From positions 124,001 through 188,000 of the forward strand of contig NZ_JACGWZ010000002.1 in the NCBI RefSeq assembly GCF_014137975.1: 64,000 nucleotides of DNA, given 5' to 3'. Source of the stretch: Halosaccharopolyspora lacisalsi (GTDB lineage: Bacteria; Actinomycetota; Actinomycetes; Mycobacteriales; Pseudonocardiaceae). Each line of letters begins with the position of its first letter. Position 1 is the first letter of the stretch. The translations under genes were made by a program, and so were the position numbers. Positions 27,540 through 35,329 of this stretch are shown here, one piece after another. The notes beneath the pieces were generated by a model that saw only the letters and a list, made by a program, of their open reading frames with translations, ran no database searches and was not told the origin of the DNA.

Positions 27540-28565
27540 TCAATCGTTCAGCGTCTCGACCTCGATGACGAGGGTGTACGAGCGGGACTCGCCCGGTTGC
27601 AGGTACGGCAGTTCCCCGGCGGCCCGCGCCGCGGCGCGACCGGTGATGACCCGGCAGTTGGCCGGCTCGATCCCCAACACGTACGTGCCGGCCCCCAGCA
27701 TCTTCCACTGGAACAGTCCGGGTAACGCCGTGGTGTCGAAGCGGATCGCCAGTGCCAGTCCGCGAGCGGCGTTGTTCAGCTTGACCTCGACCTGCCCGGA
27801 CTCGGCGAACTCGTGACGAAAGACCTGCTCGGCGAAGTCGGTTTTCGGAGCGGTGAAGGTGTTCCAGGACGCGAGGCCGAGCTCGGCCTGCGCGTCGCGG
27901 GCGACAGGGCTGCTGCCTGGGATGCTCAACGTGCTGCTCTCGTCCAGCAGGGGCCAGCCGAGATTCATGTGGTAAAGCACCATGTGCGGATGCGGCTCGA
28001 ACCCCTCGTTGGTCACCGTGTCGGTCACGGTGATGGTTCGGGAACCGAGTTCGGTGCCGATGCTGCGCGACAGCGTCAGGTTCTCGCCGAACAACCGGGC
28101 CTGCTGCAGCTGCCCCGTGACCTCGAAGCGATAACCCCCGGCGACGGGGTCCTGCCGGGTGTTGACGTCGTGGGCCGGAATACCGCTGGCCCGTCCGTGC
28201 AGGCCGAGCTCCTCGCCCCGGTCGGTGTTGGCGGCACCGAACTGGTCCAGTCCGCAGGTCGTGAGCAGCCCTCCTCCGAAGGCGCGTTGCCACTGGGCGC
28301 CACGGTGCTCGGCCAGCGAGGGGGAGACGTGGCCGGCGGGCGAGATCCAGGCCAGCGGAACACCCCGGAAGCTCGCCGCCCCCAGGTCCAGGCCGCGGTC
28401 GGGCAGCACGTCGAAGACCAGTCCGGAACCGGACCGCACCTGGTAGCGACGCGCACCCCTCGCGGGGCCGTCCTCCTCGGAAAAGCGCTCGATCCCCCCG
28501 AGCTGTGCGAGGGAACCGACCCGGTCGCGCCACTGCGTCGTCGATTGGTCGTCCAGAAACCACAC
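27540..28565 (-). CDS. DUF4432-family aldose epimerase-like protein
   Basis: About 341 residues from GTG 28565, where AGGAT precedes the start and the sequence becomes family-like (VWFLDDQSTTQWRDRVGSLA). The listed frame extends upstream only through the neighbouring gene. The galactose-mutarotase-like fold shows FDVLPDRGLDLGAASFRGVP, LTTCGLDQFGAAN, ELGLHGRASGIPA (histidine in LHG), MVLYHMNLGWPLLDE and EPANCRVITGRAAARAAGEL. DUF4432 proteins are annotated as aldose 1-epimerase relatives of unknown sugar specificity. It lies 67 bases downstream of the YezG-like gene on the same strand. Confidence 0.8.
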   Translation of the reverse strand: MWFLDDQSTTQWRDRVGSLAQLGGIERFSEEDGPARGARRYQVRSGSGLVFDVLPDRGLDLGAASFRGVPLAWISPAGHVSPSLAEHRGAQWQRAFGGGLLTTCGLDQFGAANTDRGEELGLHGRASGIPAHDVNTRQDPVAGGYRFEVTGQLQQARLFGENLTLSRSIGTELGSRTITVTDTVTNEGFEPHPHMVLYHMNLGWPLLDESSTLSIPGSSPVARDAQAELGLASWNTFTAPKTDFAEQVFRHEFAESGQVEVKLNNAARGLALAIRFDTTALPGLFQWKMLGAGTYVLGIEPANCRVITGRAAARAAGELPYLQPGESRSYTLVIEVETLND

Positions 28566-28632
28566 GCCCGCGATCCTGTCACGACGCCGCGGGCGGCCGA
28601 GCGTGCGTGTCCCTCGCCCGAACCATCGCACT

Positions 28633-29490
28633 TCAGCCGCCGTGCTCACCGGTGATCGCCGAGACGGCCAGCTCCCTGGTCTGCTCGCCGACTTCCGGTA
28701 CCTGAAATCCCTGGCGTCGGATGTGCTCGACCAGCTCGGTCTCCGGGGGCACGTTGTGCCGGCGCAGGTAGTAACCGACCGCACCCGGCCAGATCCAGTC
28801 CCCGTCGGTGTGGAAGGTCAACGGCACCGATGCGGCCGCCTCCGGGTCCAGCTGATCCGTGTCGTAGCTGCGAGCCGCGAGCACGATCGGCGCCCGTTCG
28901 AGGTACTCGATGATCTGAGCTCGTTCCTGCGGACCGACCACGGGACGGTCGGCGACCGGCCTGCCGGCGCCGTCGGCTCCGTCGAAGACCTCCGCCTTGC
29001 GCAACTCGGTGACGTCCGCGTTCCCCACGTCCGAGGTGGGCAGTCCGGCCCGTTCCGCCAGCCATCCCGGGATGTTGTGCTCGGCCCTGGGGTAGTGGTG
29101 CAGTTCGGCGTCGAACTCCGCCGTGGTGGGGACACCGCGCCACGAGGGCTCGTAGTCGCCGTTGAAGTCGACGCTGTAGCTACCCGGGCGTTGCAGCTGA
29201 TACAGCGCGCTGATCCACGTGCCGCGCTCGGGTTGGTGCATACCGTGGCGCAGTTCGTCGAACATCGGTTCGATCTCCGCCGGTGGGGTGAGAGGAACCA
29301 GGGTGCCGTTGGGGGCCTGCAATTGTGCGGCGAGCTCACGGTGCGAGCCCACTGCCCGGTATTCCACGCTGGCTTCCTGCCAGCCGGGGGGCAGCATCTG
29401 CACGATCACGCGACCGATTTGCTGAATCAGCTCCTGCTGCCCTTCCTCGGTCAGTGATCCCGGCTGGATCGGGGGTTCCGGTTGGCTCAT
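28633..29490 (-). CDS. YezG/DUF600-like protein, possible solitary immunity protein
   Basis: 285 residues, soluble. An N-terminal region (about 25-145) has the pattern of the YezG/DUF600 immunity family: LPPGWQEASVEYRAVGSH, then MHQPERGTWISALYQLQRPGSYSVDFNGDYEP and HHYPRAEHNIPGWL. The C-terminal part includes ARSYDTDQLDPE and FHTDGDWIWPGAVGYYLRRH, a motif common in actinobacterial hypothetical proteins. YezG of Bacillus neutralises the LXG nuclease toxin YeeF. No polymorphic toxin, WXG/LXG protein or secretion gene lies nearby, so an immunity role is only inferred. ATG 29490 lacks a clear ribosome-binding site. Function unknown. Confidence 0.6.
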   Translation of the reverse strand: MSQPEPPIQPGSLTEEGQQELIQQIGRVIVQMLPPGWQEASVEYRAVGSHRELAAQLQAPNGTLVPLTPPAEIEPMFDELRHGMHQPERGTWISALYQLQRPGSYSVDFNGDYEPSWRGVPTTAEFDAELHHYPRAEHNIPGWLAERAGLPTSDVGNADVTELRKAEVFDGADGAGRPVADRPVVGPQERAQIIEYLERAPIVLAARSYDTDQLDPEAAASVPLTFHTDGDWIWPGAVGYYLRRHNVPPETELVEHIRRQGFQVPEVGEQTRELAVSAITGEHGG

Positions 29491-29721
29491 GACTGCATCC
29501 TCCCAGTCGGACGGTCAACCCTCGGTGTGGTTTCGCGCGAGTCCGGCGACGCGTGACGGTGCCATCGTCGCAGCAGCTTAGGATCTCGTCGTTCGCACCT
29601 ACGAGATCCTGTGTCCTCCGGCAGGGCGAAGGAGGCTCGCGCGGCCGCTGTTGCCGGGATCTCAGCCCGTGCGCAGTGCTGTTCGTCCGAATCCGGTGAC
29701 CACCGGAACGTCCGAGAGAAG

Positions 29722-29756
29722 GATTGTTGACAATCAGACTCAGCCGGGTTTAGCTT
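29722..29756 (+). promoter_or_regulatory. Promoter with an overlapping inverted repeat upstream of the amino-acid dehydrogenase
   Basis: TTGACA (29727-29732) is followed at 17 bases by TTAGCT (29750-29755), a good vegetative promoter. The -35 lies inside the perfect palindrome GATTGT-TG-ACAATC (29722-29735), a likely operator for a repressor. Transcription would start near 29762, about 25 bases before the candidate leader peptide. Confidence 0.6.
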
Positions 29757-29787
29757 CCAGTTATCGTCAGTGTGAGCGGAGGTGACC

Positions 29788-29865
29788 ATGTGGACGCGTG
29801 AGCGCGAGTATCCGCGTCGACTCCGTTGGTTGTCCTCTTCGTCGTTGTGGCTGCGACATTCGTGA
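29788..29865 (+). CDS. Candidate 25-residue leader peptide
   Basis: ATG 29788 follows GGAGG (29778-29782) by five bases and opens a 25-codon frame ending at TGA 29863-29865. The product is MWTREREYPRRLRW followed by LSSSSLWLRHS. It contains three tryptophans, five serines (four in a row) and four leucines. It lies between a good promoter and a terminator-like hairpin with a T-rich tail, all upstream of an amino-acid dehydrogenase gene. That arrangement is the hallmark of translation-controlled attenuation. Serine and tryptophan/leucine codons are the obvious regulatory candidates. It could also be a chance frame, since no homologue is known to me. Confidence 0.5.
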   Translation: MWTREREYPRRLRWLSSSSLWLRHS

Positions 29866-29901
29866 ACCGCGCTACCGCCACGGGGAACACGGGCGGGTAG
29901 T

Positions 29902-29939
29902 GCGTCCGACGGGCCGTTCGGCCCGACGCTTTTCATTTT
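29902..29939 (+). terminator. Attenuator-like terminator before the amino-acid dehydrogenase
   Basis: GCGTC (29902-29906) and GGGCC (29911-29915) pair with GGCCC (29920-29924) and GACGC (29925-29929) around loop GTTC, with CGAC bulged on the 5' side. TTTTCATTTT follows at once (29930-29939). It sits 60 bases before the dehydrogenase GTG, inside the leader. An earlier hairpin (TACCGCC with GGCGGGTA, 29873-29899) could act as a pause structure. Confidence 0.6.
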
Positions 29940-29999
29940 CACCAGTGGGTGCCGCGAGTTGCGGTACCCGTTCGACGTCTCGGGAAGGAGGTTCGGCCG

Positions 30000-31193
30000 G
30001 TGGCACTCGTGGACTGCGACCCGCTGATGAGGGTGACGTGGGCGGACCCGGTGACGGGCAAACGCGGATACTTGGTCGTGCACAGTCTCGTGTCCGGCCT
30101 CGCCACCGGCGGGACCCGGATGCGTGCCGGGTGCACGATGGCGGAGGTGGAGGATCTGGCACTGGGCATGGCACGCAAGACCGCCGTGTTCAACCTGCCG
30201 GTCGGCGGCGCCAAGGGAGGCATCGACTGCGATCCGAAGGATCCCGGGGCCAAGGACGTGCTGCACCGCTTCGTCGAGGCGATGCGGCCGTGGATCGACG
30301 CCCACTGGGTGACCGCCGAGGATCTCGGCGTGCCGCAGCACCTCATCGACGAGGTCTTCGAAGAGGTGGGACTGCAGCAGTCCTACCACGCCGCGATCCG
30401 GCGTGCCCCCGACGCGGAGCACACGTTGCGGCGCATTCGCGCCGGACTCAACGCACCGGTCCCGGGAGGACTGCTGCTCGGTGATGTCGTCGGCGGCTAC
30501 GGCGTGGCCCAGAGCTGCTTGGGAGTGGTCCGCTCCCGTGGCTGGCAGGAGGACCGGACGACGGTGGCGGTCCAGGGGGTGGGCACCATGGGCGGCGGAG
30601 CCGCCTGGTACCTGCACGAGGCGGGCCTCCGGATCGTGGCGGTGGCCGATGCCGCCGGCACCCTGTACCACCCCGACGGGTTGGACGTCCCCGCGCTGCT
30701 GGAATCGCGTGATCGCTTCGGAGAGATCGACCGCACGCAGGTGCCCGAGGACGTGCACCGGTTCTCGCGGGACGAGGTCCTGGCCACCGATGTGGACATC
30801 CTGATCCCCGCCGCCGTGTCGTACGCGATCACCCCGCAACGGGTGCCGGAGATCCGCGCGAAGGTGATCGTCGAGGCGGCTAACACCCCGGTCACGGCCG
30901 AGGCCGAGAACCAGCTCGCGAGCGGGGGAGTTCCGGTGATCCCGGACTTCGTCGCGAACTCGGGTGCGGTGGCCTGGGCGTGGTGGTTGCTGCTGGGGCG
31001 GGTCGACGCGGATCCGGTGCTGTCGTTCAGCGTGCTGCGTGAGGAGATGTTGGCCAAGATGCCGCCGCTGCTGGAGGCGTGGGACGCCGACGGAACCACT
31101 CCGCGAGTCGCGGCCCTGGAATTGGCCGATCAGCACAGCGAGCACAATCGTGCCGCCGAGGCCGAGGGGCGGAGGTTGGCCACCATTCCCTAG
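30000..31193 (+). CDS. Glu/Leu/Phe/Val dehydrogenase
   Basis: About 397 residues from GTG 30000, chosen for the strong GGAAGGAGG eight bases upstream. The N-terminal catalytic domain has GGTRMRAGCTMAEVEDLALGM and the active-site lysine K72 in NLPVGGAKGGID. The NAD-binding Rossmann domain has VAVQGVGTMGGGAAWYLHEAG, and later VEAANTPVT and VIPDFVANSGAVA. It interconverts an amino acid and its 2-oxoacid plus ammonia. Whether it prefers glutamate or a branched-chain or aromatic substrate is not clear. The 240-base leader with promoter palindrome, candidate leader peptide and terminator suggests regulation by amino-acid supply. Confidence 0.88.
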   Translation: MALVDCDPLMRVTWADPVTGKRGYLVVHSLVSGLATGGTRMRAGCTMAEVEDLALGMARKTAVFNLPVGGAKGGIDCDPKDPGAKDVLHRFVEAMRPWIDAHWVTAEDLGVPQHLIDEVFEEVGLQQSYHAAIRRAPDAEHTLRRIRAGLNAPVPGGLLLGDVVGGYGVAQSCLGVVRSRGWQEDRTTVAVQGVGTMGGGAAWYLHEAGLRIVAVADAAGTLYHPDGLDVPALLESRDRFGEIDRTQVPEDVHRFSRDEVLATDVDILIPAAVSYAITPQRVPEIRAKVIVEAANTPVTAEAENQLASGGVPVIPDFVANSGAVAWAWWLLLGRVDADPVLSFSVLREEMLAKMPPLLEAWDADGTTPRVAALELADQHSEHNRAAEAEGRRLATIP

Positions 31194-31217
31194 TGGTCGC
31201 GCGGATGACAGTCCTTC

Positions 31218-31340
31218 GCGGGGGTGCTAGCGTGGGGACGTTGCAGTTGTGGTTCCCACCAGTCCGGTATCCAGCAGTACGGTTTCGAGCAGTACTGGAA
31301 AGTGCCTGCGGCATCCCGTGACGCAGGCACTTTGTTGTGC
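31218..31340 (+). ncRNA. Leader or small transcript with an early terminator upstream of the cold-shock gene
   Basis: An extended -10 candidate (TGCTAGCGT, about 31226-31234) is followed 70 bases later by an intrinsic terminator: GTGCCTGCG (31302-31310) pairs with CGCAGGCAC (31322-31330), then TTTGTTGT. The cold-shock ATG is 96 bases further on. Either a roughly 100-base small RNA ends here, or the cold-shock mRNA leader has a conditional terminator. GCAGTAC is repeated at 31274 and 31290 in the leader. Confidence 0.45.
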
Positions 31341-31426
31341 CGGAGGCCGCTCGGCCAGGGTGATCATCTCGGCGACTTTCGGGGGTCTGCGCAGTGTCGA
31401 CCCTGGCTGGAGTAGGAGACTGAAGA

Positions 31427-31630
31427 ATGGCTACCGGCACCGTCAAGTGGTTCAATGCCGAAAAGGGATTCGGATTCATCACCCCGGATGAGGGTGAGTC
31501 CGATGTGTTCGCCCACTACTCGGCGATTGACGCCAGCGGTTTCCGCACGCTGGACGAGAACCAGCGTGTGGAGTTCGATATCACCCAGGGCCCGAAGGGT
31601 CCGCAGGCCGCTCAGATCCGTAGTATCTGA
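31427..31630 (+). CDS. cspA: Cold-shock protein
   Basis: A 67-residue single cold-shock domain. RNP1 is KGFGFI and RNP2 is VFAHYSAI. The N-terminus [14 protein letters not shown] and the terminal [11 protein letters not shown] are typical. These small beta-barrels bind single-stranded RNA or DNA and melt secondary structure, acting as RNA chaperones or antiterminators. The ATG follows AGGAGACTGAAGA. The gene is flanked on both sides by terminator hairpins and has a long leader, as cold-shock mRNAs often do. It appears monocistronic. Confidence 0.97.
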   Translation: MATGTVKWFNAEKGFGFITPDEGESDVFAHYSAIDASGFRTLDENQRVEFDITQGPKGPQAAQIRSI

Positions 31631-31646
31631 GTTCACCTGTTCGTTT

Positions 31647-31690
31647 CCACTGGCCCCACGTTCCTGCGGAGCGTGGGGCCAGTGGTGTTT
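31647..31690 (+). terminator. Intrinsic terminator after cspA
   Basis: A perfect 14-bp stem (31647-31660 with 31672-31685), loop 31661-31671 with an inner TCC/GGA pairing, followed by TGTTT. It begins 17 bases after the cspA stop. Confidence 0.88.
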
Positions 31691-31795
31691 GGGGCGGGTT
31701 CGTGGTCGCATTCAGTAATCGAATTTCATACGAACCGGTGACTCGGCGCGGGGTAGGCTTCTCCCGATTGATGTCGATCGTCGTGCGAGGTGCTG

Positions 31796-32737
31796 GTGCC
31801 CCTGCGTGTGTTCGTGGCCGGTGCGACCGGAGCGGTCGGAAATGCGCTGCTTCCACGGTTGCGGGAACAGGGCCACCACGTGACCGCTCTCGTGCGGCAG
31901 GCCGGCCGTGCCGAGGCGCTCGGCCCCGTCGACGGTGTCGCCACCGCCGACGTCCTGGATCAGTCCGCACTGCGGGAGGCTCTGCAGCGAGCTCGCCCCG
32001 ATGTCGTGGTACAGCAGCTCTCCGGCTTCCGCGATGTCGACGTCACCGAAGGTCTGCGTCGCACCGCTTGGCTGCGTGACCGGGGGACGCGCAACCTGGT
32101 GTCGGCGGCCGTCGAGGCCGGAGCGCACCGCGTCGTCGCCCAGAGCGCGGCATCGGCGTACCTCCCGGAGGGCCACGAGATCCTCGACGAGGAAGCGCCG
32201 CTGTGGACGGACGCCCCCGGCCGGTGGGGCGAGTCGGTACGTGCCGTGGAGACCTTGGAGGACGCGGTACTGACCTGCCCGGACATCGAGGGGGTGGTGC
32301 TGCGCTACGGCGTGCTCTACGGTCCCGGTACCTCGTACGCGTCCGGTGGTGCCGTGCACGCCCTGGTTCGCGGCAGTGCCTTACCCATGGTCCGTGAGGA
32401 GGCGGGGCTGACCTCGTTCACCCACGTCGACGACGCGGCCGGTGCCGCGCTGGCCGTGCTGACCGAGGCGGAACCGGCCGCTTACAACGTGGTCGACAAC
32501 GAACCCGCCGAGATCACCGAATGGCTTCCCACCTACGCACGCATGATCGACGCTCCCGCTCCGGTGTCGTTGACGCTGGAACAGGCGAGAGGTCAGCTCG
32601 ACTGGCTCACGGTGCACCAGCTCACCGAGCGGCGCGGTGCCACGAACTTCCGCCTCCGCGAGACGCTGGGCTGGCGACCTTCCTGGCCGAGCTGGCGCGA
32701 GGGATTCGCCGACCTGTTCGGCCTGTGGCCGAGCTGA
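31796..32737 (+). CDS. NAD(P)-dependent epimerase/dehydratase-like protein
   Basis: About 313 residues of the extended SDR (epimerase) type. The nucleotide motif is VFVAGATGAVGNALLPRLRE. DVVVQQLSGF follows, and then VAQSAASAYLPEG in the region of the catalytic serine. The usual Y-x3-K is not clear: WGESVRAVE stands where it would be expected. That points to an atypical reductase or a ligand-binding relative. GTG 31796 lies five bases after GCGAGG; GTG 31790 is an alternative. It converges on a small acidic-protein gene. Substrate unknown. Confidence 0.75.
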   Translation: MPLRVFVAGATGAVGNALLPRLREQGHHVTALVRQAGRAEALGPVDGVATADVLDQSALREALQRARPDVVVQQLSGFRDVDVTEGLRRTAWLRDRGTRNLVSAAVEAGAHRVVAQSAASAYLPEGHEILDEEAPLWTDAPGRWGESVRAVETLEDAVLTCPDIEGVVLRYGVLYGPGTSYASGGAVHALVRGSALPMVREEAGLTSFTHVDDAAGAALAVLTEAEPAAYNVVDNEPAEITEWLPTYARMIDAPAPVSLTLEQARGQLDWLTVHQLTERRGATNFRLRETLGWRPSWPSWREGFADLFGLWPS

Positions 32738-32775
32738 GGCACCGGGGGAACGTCCGGATCGGCCCGCTGGTCGGA

Positions 32776-32952
32776 TCACCCCGGATCGTAGGGGTCGTCG
32801 TCGGGAACGACGTAGCGTTGCTCGGCCACGTCGGCGGGATTGGCGTCCGGCGGCGTCTCCGTCATGTCCGCGACGAGCCCCTCCTCCTCGGAGTCCTCCC
32901 GGCCCTGCTGAACCTGCTCGATGGCGTCGGCTTCCGGCGTTTCGAAGTCCAT
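32776..32952 (-). CDS. Small acidic protein with a repeated ADxxEQ motif
   Basis: 58 residues from ATG 32952, selected for GAGGAG eight bases upstream. The sequence MDFETPEADAIEQVQQGRED begins a first repeat, and PPDANPADVAEQRYVVPDDD a second one. Similar short acidic proteins with PEADAxEQ repeats are widespread in actinobacteria and have no assigned function. It is highly charged with no hydrophobic core, so probably disordered or a partner-binding peptide. It is transcribed toward the epimerase-like gene. Confidence 0.7.
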   Translation of the reverse strand: MDFETPEADAIEQVQQGREDSEEEGLVADMTETPPDANPADVAEQRYVVPDDDPYDPG

Positions 32953-33030
32953 GCGAAAACTCCTCGCTTCGGCGCTGGTTACTGCCACCAATGTAACCGT
33001 CGCCGCCGTGCGGCGAGTCGTCGCGAACGC

Positions 33031-33828
33031 TTACTGCTCCAGTGGGGGAAAGTCGGGCGGACGGCGCTGTTGGTGGCTGCGCGCGCCCTCGGTCACGTCG
33101 GGTCTGCGGAACGCGTTGATCATTCGCTCGCCCGCGTCGGCCGTGGCGGTTTCCAGACCGGTGTCCAGTCCGGTGTAGACCTGCTGTTTGATGTCGGCCA
33201 TCGAGGCGGGAGAGCACTCCGTCGCCAGCGCGCGCGCGTAGGTCAGCGCGGCATCGAGGACTTCCTCCTCCGGAAGTACCCGATCGACCAGACCCAGTTC
33301 GTGCGCCTCGGTCCCCGGCAGGGTCCGCGCGGACAACAGCAGATCGAGCGCTCGGCCGACTCCCACCAGCTTCGGCAACAGCCAGGCCAGCCCGTACTCG
33401 GCGACCAGCCCGCGCTTGCTGAAGGCCGTGGTGAACTTCGCGTCCCGCGCCGCGAAACGGATGTCGGTGAACAGGGCCGCGACGAGTCCGACCCCGGCCA
33501 CCGGCCCGTTGATCGCCGAGATCACGGGTTTGCGTATCCGGATCGGCAGTGACAGGGCGTGTCCGCCGGAGGCGGCCTCCTCCGGGGCGACCTCGGCCAA
33601 ACCGGCGATGTCCGCCCCGGCGCAGAAGCCGCGTCCGGCACCGGTCAGCACGATCGCCCGCACTTTCCGGTCGGAGTCGGCCCGCTCGAGGAGCTCGAGG
33701 TAGCGCTGCTGCATCGTCGCGGTCCAGGCGTTGAGCCGGTCCGGCCGGTTGAGGGTCAGCAGCAGAACTCCCTCACGCCGTTCGACCAGCACCTCGTCGG
33801 TGTCCGCGGAGTCGTCTCCGTCCGGCAC
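33031..33828 (-). CDS. Enoyl-CoA hydratase/isomerase family protein
   Basis: 265 residues with the crotonase fold. The oxyanion-hole segments are TGAGRGFCAGADIAGL and INGPVAGVGLVAALFTDIRF, and the catalytic region is TTAFSKRGLVAEYG, with a single glutamate in the second position. The C-terminus ends VTEGARSHQQRRPPDFP, frequent in actinobacterial members. It could hydrate or isomerise an enoyl-CoA. It follows the carnitine catabolic genes on the same strand with a 100-base gap, so a link to crotonobetainyl-CoA is conceivable. But the sequence does not closely resemble CaiD, and the gene may be an independent fatty-acid enzyme. Confidence 0.82.
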   Translation of the reverse strand: MPDGDDSADTDEVLVERREGVLLLTLNRPDRLNAWTATMQQRYLELLERADSDRKVRAIVLTGAGRGFCAGADIAGLAEVAPEEAASGGHALSLPIRIRKPVISAINGPVAGVGLVAALFTDIRFAARDAKFTTAFSKRGLVAEYGLAWLLPKLVGVGRALDLLLSARTLPGTEAHELGLVDRVLPEEEVLDAALTYARALATECSPASMADIKQQVYTGLDTGLETATADAGERMINAFRRPDVTEGARSHQQRRPPDFPPLEQ

Positions 33829-33928
33829 GCCATCACCTCCGCCGTGGTTACCAGCAAGCTACCCAGCTGTGATCCACGACTCAACCGGGGGCGGCCGTCC
33901 GCCGCGGACGGACACCCCCCGGAATGCC

Positions 33929-34369
33929 TCAACCGATCGAGCGACCGGCGTAGTGCGGGGGTGTTTCGGTGAGCGCGCCGATCCGCCGTGCCACCTCGTC
34001 CGGGAACTCGACGGCGCGGCCCTGCTCGCCGTCGACGTGCAGGGCGAGGACCTCCTCGGTGGCCACGACCTCCTCGCCGAGGCTCATCTCGTGGCAGATC
34101 CGCAGCTTCTTGGCGCTGCCGCCGACGACGTGCGTGGTCACGACCAGCTCGGACTCGGGTCCGACCTCCCGCAGGTACCTGACGTGTGCTTCGACCGTGT
34201 ACAGCGAGCACCCGGTGCGTCGCCGGTACTGCTCGTCCAGGCCGATGTGCTCCATCAGCGCGTCGGTGGCGAAGCCGAAGACCAGCACGTAGTAGGCCTC
34301 GCTGAGGTGCCCGTTGTAGTCGATCCACTCGTCGCGGACCTGCTGACGCAGCGGGGGCGGAGCGGTCAC
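33929..34369 (-). CDS. cdhB: Hotdog-fold acyl-CoA thioesterase, probable betainyl-CoA thioesterase
   Basis: About 146 residues with the 4-hydroxybenzoyl-CoA thioesterase hotdog fold: VRDEWIDYNGHLSEAYYVLVF (aspartate in IDYNGH), then TVEAHVRYLREVGPESELVV. GTG 34369 overlaps the stop of the carnitine dehydrogenase gene (GTGA), so the two are coupled. In Pseudomonas the third step of aerobic carnitine catabolism hydrolyses betainyl-CoA to glycine betaine and CoA with such an enzyme (CdhB). The order here, with dehydrogenase and BKACE directly upstream, supports the same role. Substrate assignment is by context. Confidence 0.8.
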   Translation of the reverse strand: MTAPPPLRQQVRDEWIDYNGHLSEAYYVLVFGFATDALMEHIGLDEQYRRRTGCSLYTVEAHVRYLREVGPESELVVTTHVVGGSAKKLRICHEMSLGEEVVATEEVLALHVDGEQGRAVEFPDEVARRIGALTETPPHYAGRSIG

Positions 34370-35328
34370 GAGGCCCCCTTCCGGACGTTGTCGACGACGC
34401 GCATGACCTCGATGATGGCGCGGTCGCGGTCGGCGACGAGCTCGGCGATGTCGCGTCCCTCGGCGGCCTCCTCGCACCCCTCGACCATGCGGTTGCGCAG
34501 CTCGTCGGTCAGCTCGGGCGCTTCCAGCCGCGTCCACGGCGACTTCAACGACGGCCCGAAGTGGTCGAGCATGTGGGCCATGCCGCCCTCACCGCCGGCG
34601 AGGTGGAAGGTCAGGCACGGTCCCAGCAGCGGCCAGCGCAGCCCGGGGCCCTCGGTGATGGAGGCGTCGAGCTGGGCGGGAGTGGCTTCGCCGTTGGCGA
34701 CCATGTGCAGGGCCTCCCGCCAGATCGCCTCCTGGAGGCGGTTGGCGATGAAGCCGGGGACCTCGTGGTCCATCGTGATGACCGACTTGCCCGCGACCTC
34801 GAAGAACTCCGAGGCCCAGCGCACCGCCGACTGATCGGTCTTCTCACCGCCGACGACCTCGACCAGCGGAATGAGGTACGGCGGATTGAAGGGGTGACCC
34901 ACCACGAGTCGCTGCGGGGTGGGGCAGTCGACCTGCATCTCGGTCATCCCGTGACCCGAGGTGGAGGAGGAGATGACCACGTCGGTCGGGGTGGCCGCGT
35001 CGATGCGGGCCAGCAGGTCCTGCTTGATCTCCAGCGTCTCCGGTGCGCTCTCCTGGACGAACTGGGCCTCGGCCACGGCCTCTTCCAGGGTCGACGCGAC
35101 CGTGAGGTGCTCGCGCGAGGCCCCCTCGGCGAGACCGAGTTCGGTCAGGGCGGGCCAGGCTGCCTCGACCAGCCGTCGCAGCTTGTCCGCGGCGTCGTCG
35201 GCGGGGTCCCACGCGGTGACGCGATAGCCGCGCGCGAGGAAGTGCGCGACCCAGCCGCCGCCGATCACTCCCGCGCCGACGCAGGCGACGTGGGAGACGC
35301 CCTCGGGGGAAACGGTGTACTCGGTCAA
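34366..35328 (-). CDS. cdhA: L-carnitine 3-dehydrogenase
   Basis: A 320-residue relative of 3-hydroxyacyl-CoA dehydrogenase. The NAD motif is VACVGAGVIGGGWVAHFLARG. The catalytic region has SSSTSGHGMTEMQ and VVGHPFNPPYLIPLVEVVGG (histidine of the His-Glu pair). The helical C-terminal domain has TMDHEVPGFIANRLQEAIWRE and GPGLRWPLLGPCLTFHLAGGEGGMAHM. This last signature fits L-carnitine dehydrogenases. It oxidises L-carnitine to 3-dehydrocarnitine. The stop overlaps the thioesterase start, and the gene begins two bases after the BKACE stop, so the three are a tight operon. Confidence 0.88.
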   Translation of the reverse strand: MTEYTVSPEGVSHVACVGAGVIGGGWVAHFLARGYRVTAWDPADDAADKLRRLVEAAWPALTELGLAEGASREHLTVASTLEEAVAEAQFVQESAPETLEIKQDLLARIDAATPTDVVISSSTSGHGMTEMQVDCPTPQRLVVGHPFNPPYLIPLVEVVGGEKTDQSAVRWASEFFEVAGKSVITMDHEVPGFIANRLQEAIWREALHMVANGEATPAQLDASITEGPGLRWPLLGPCLTFHLAGGEGGMAHMLDHFGPSLKSPWTRLEAPELTDELRNRMVEGCEEAAEGRDIAELVADRDRAIIEVMRVVDNVRKGAS

Positions 35329-35329
35329 C

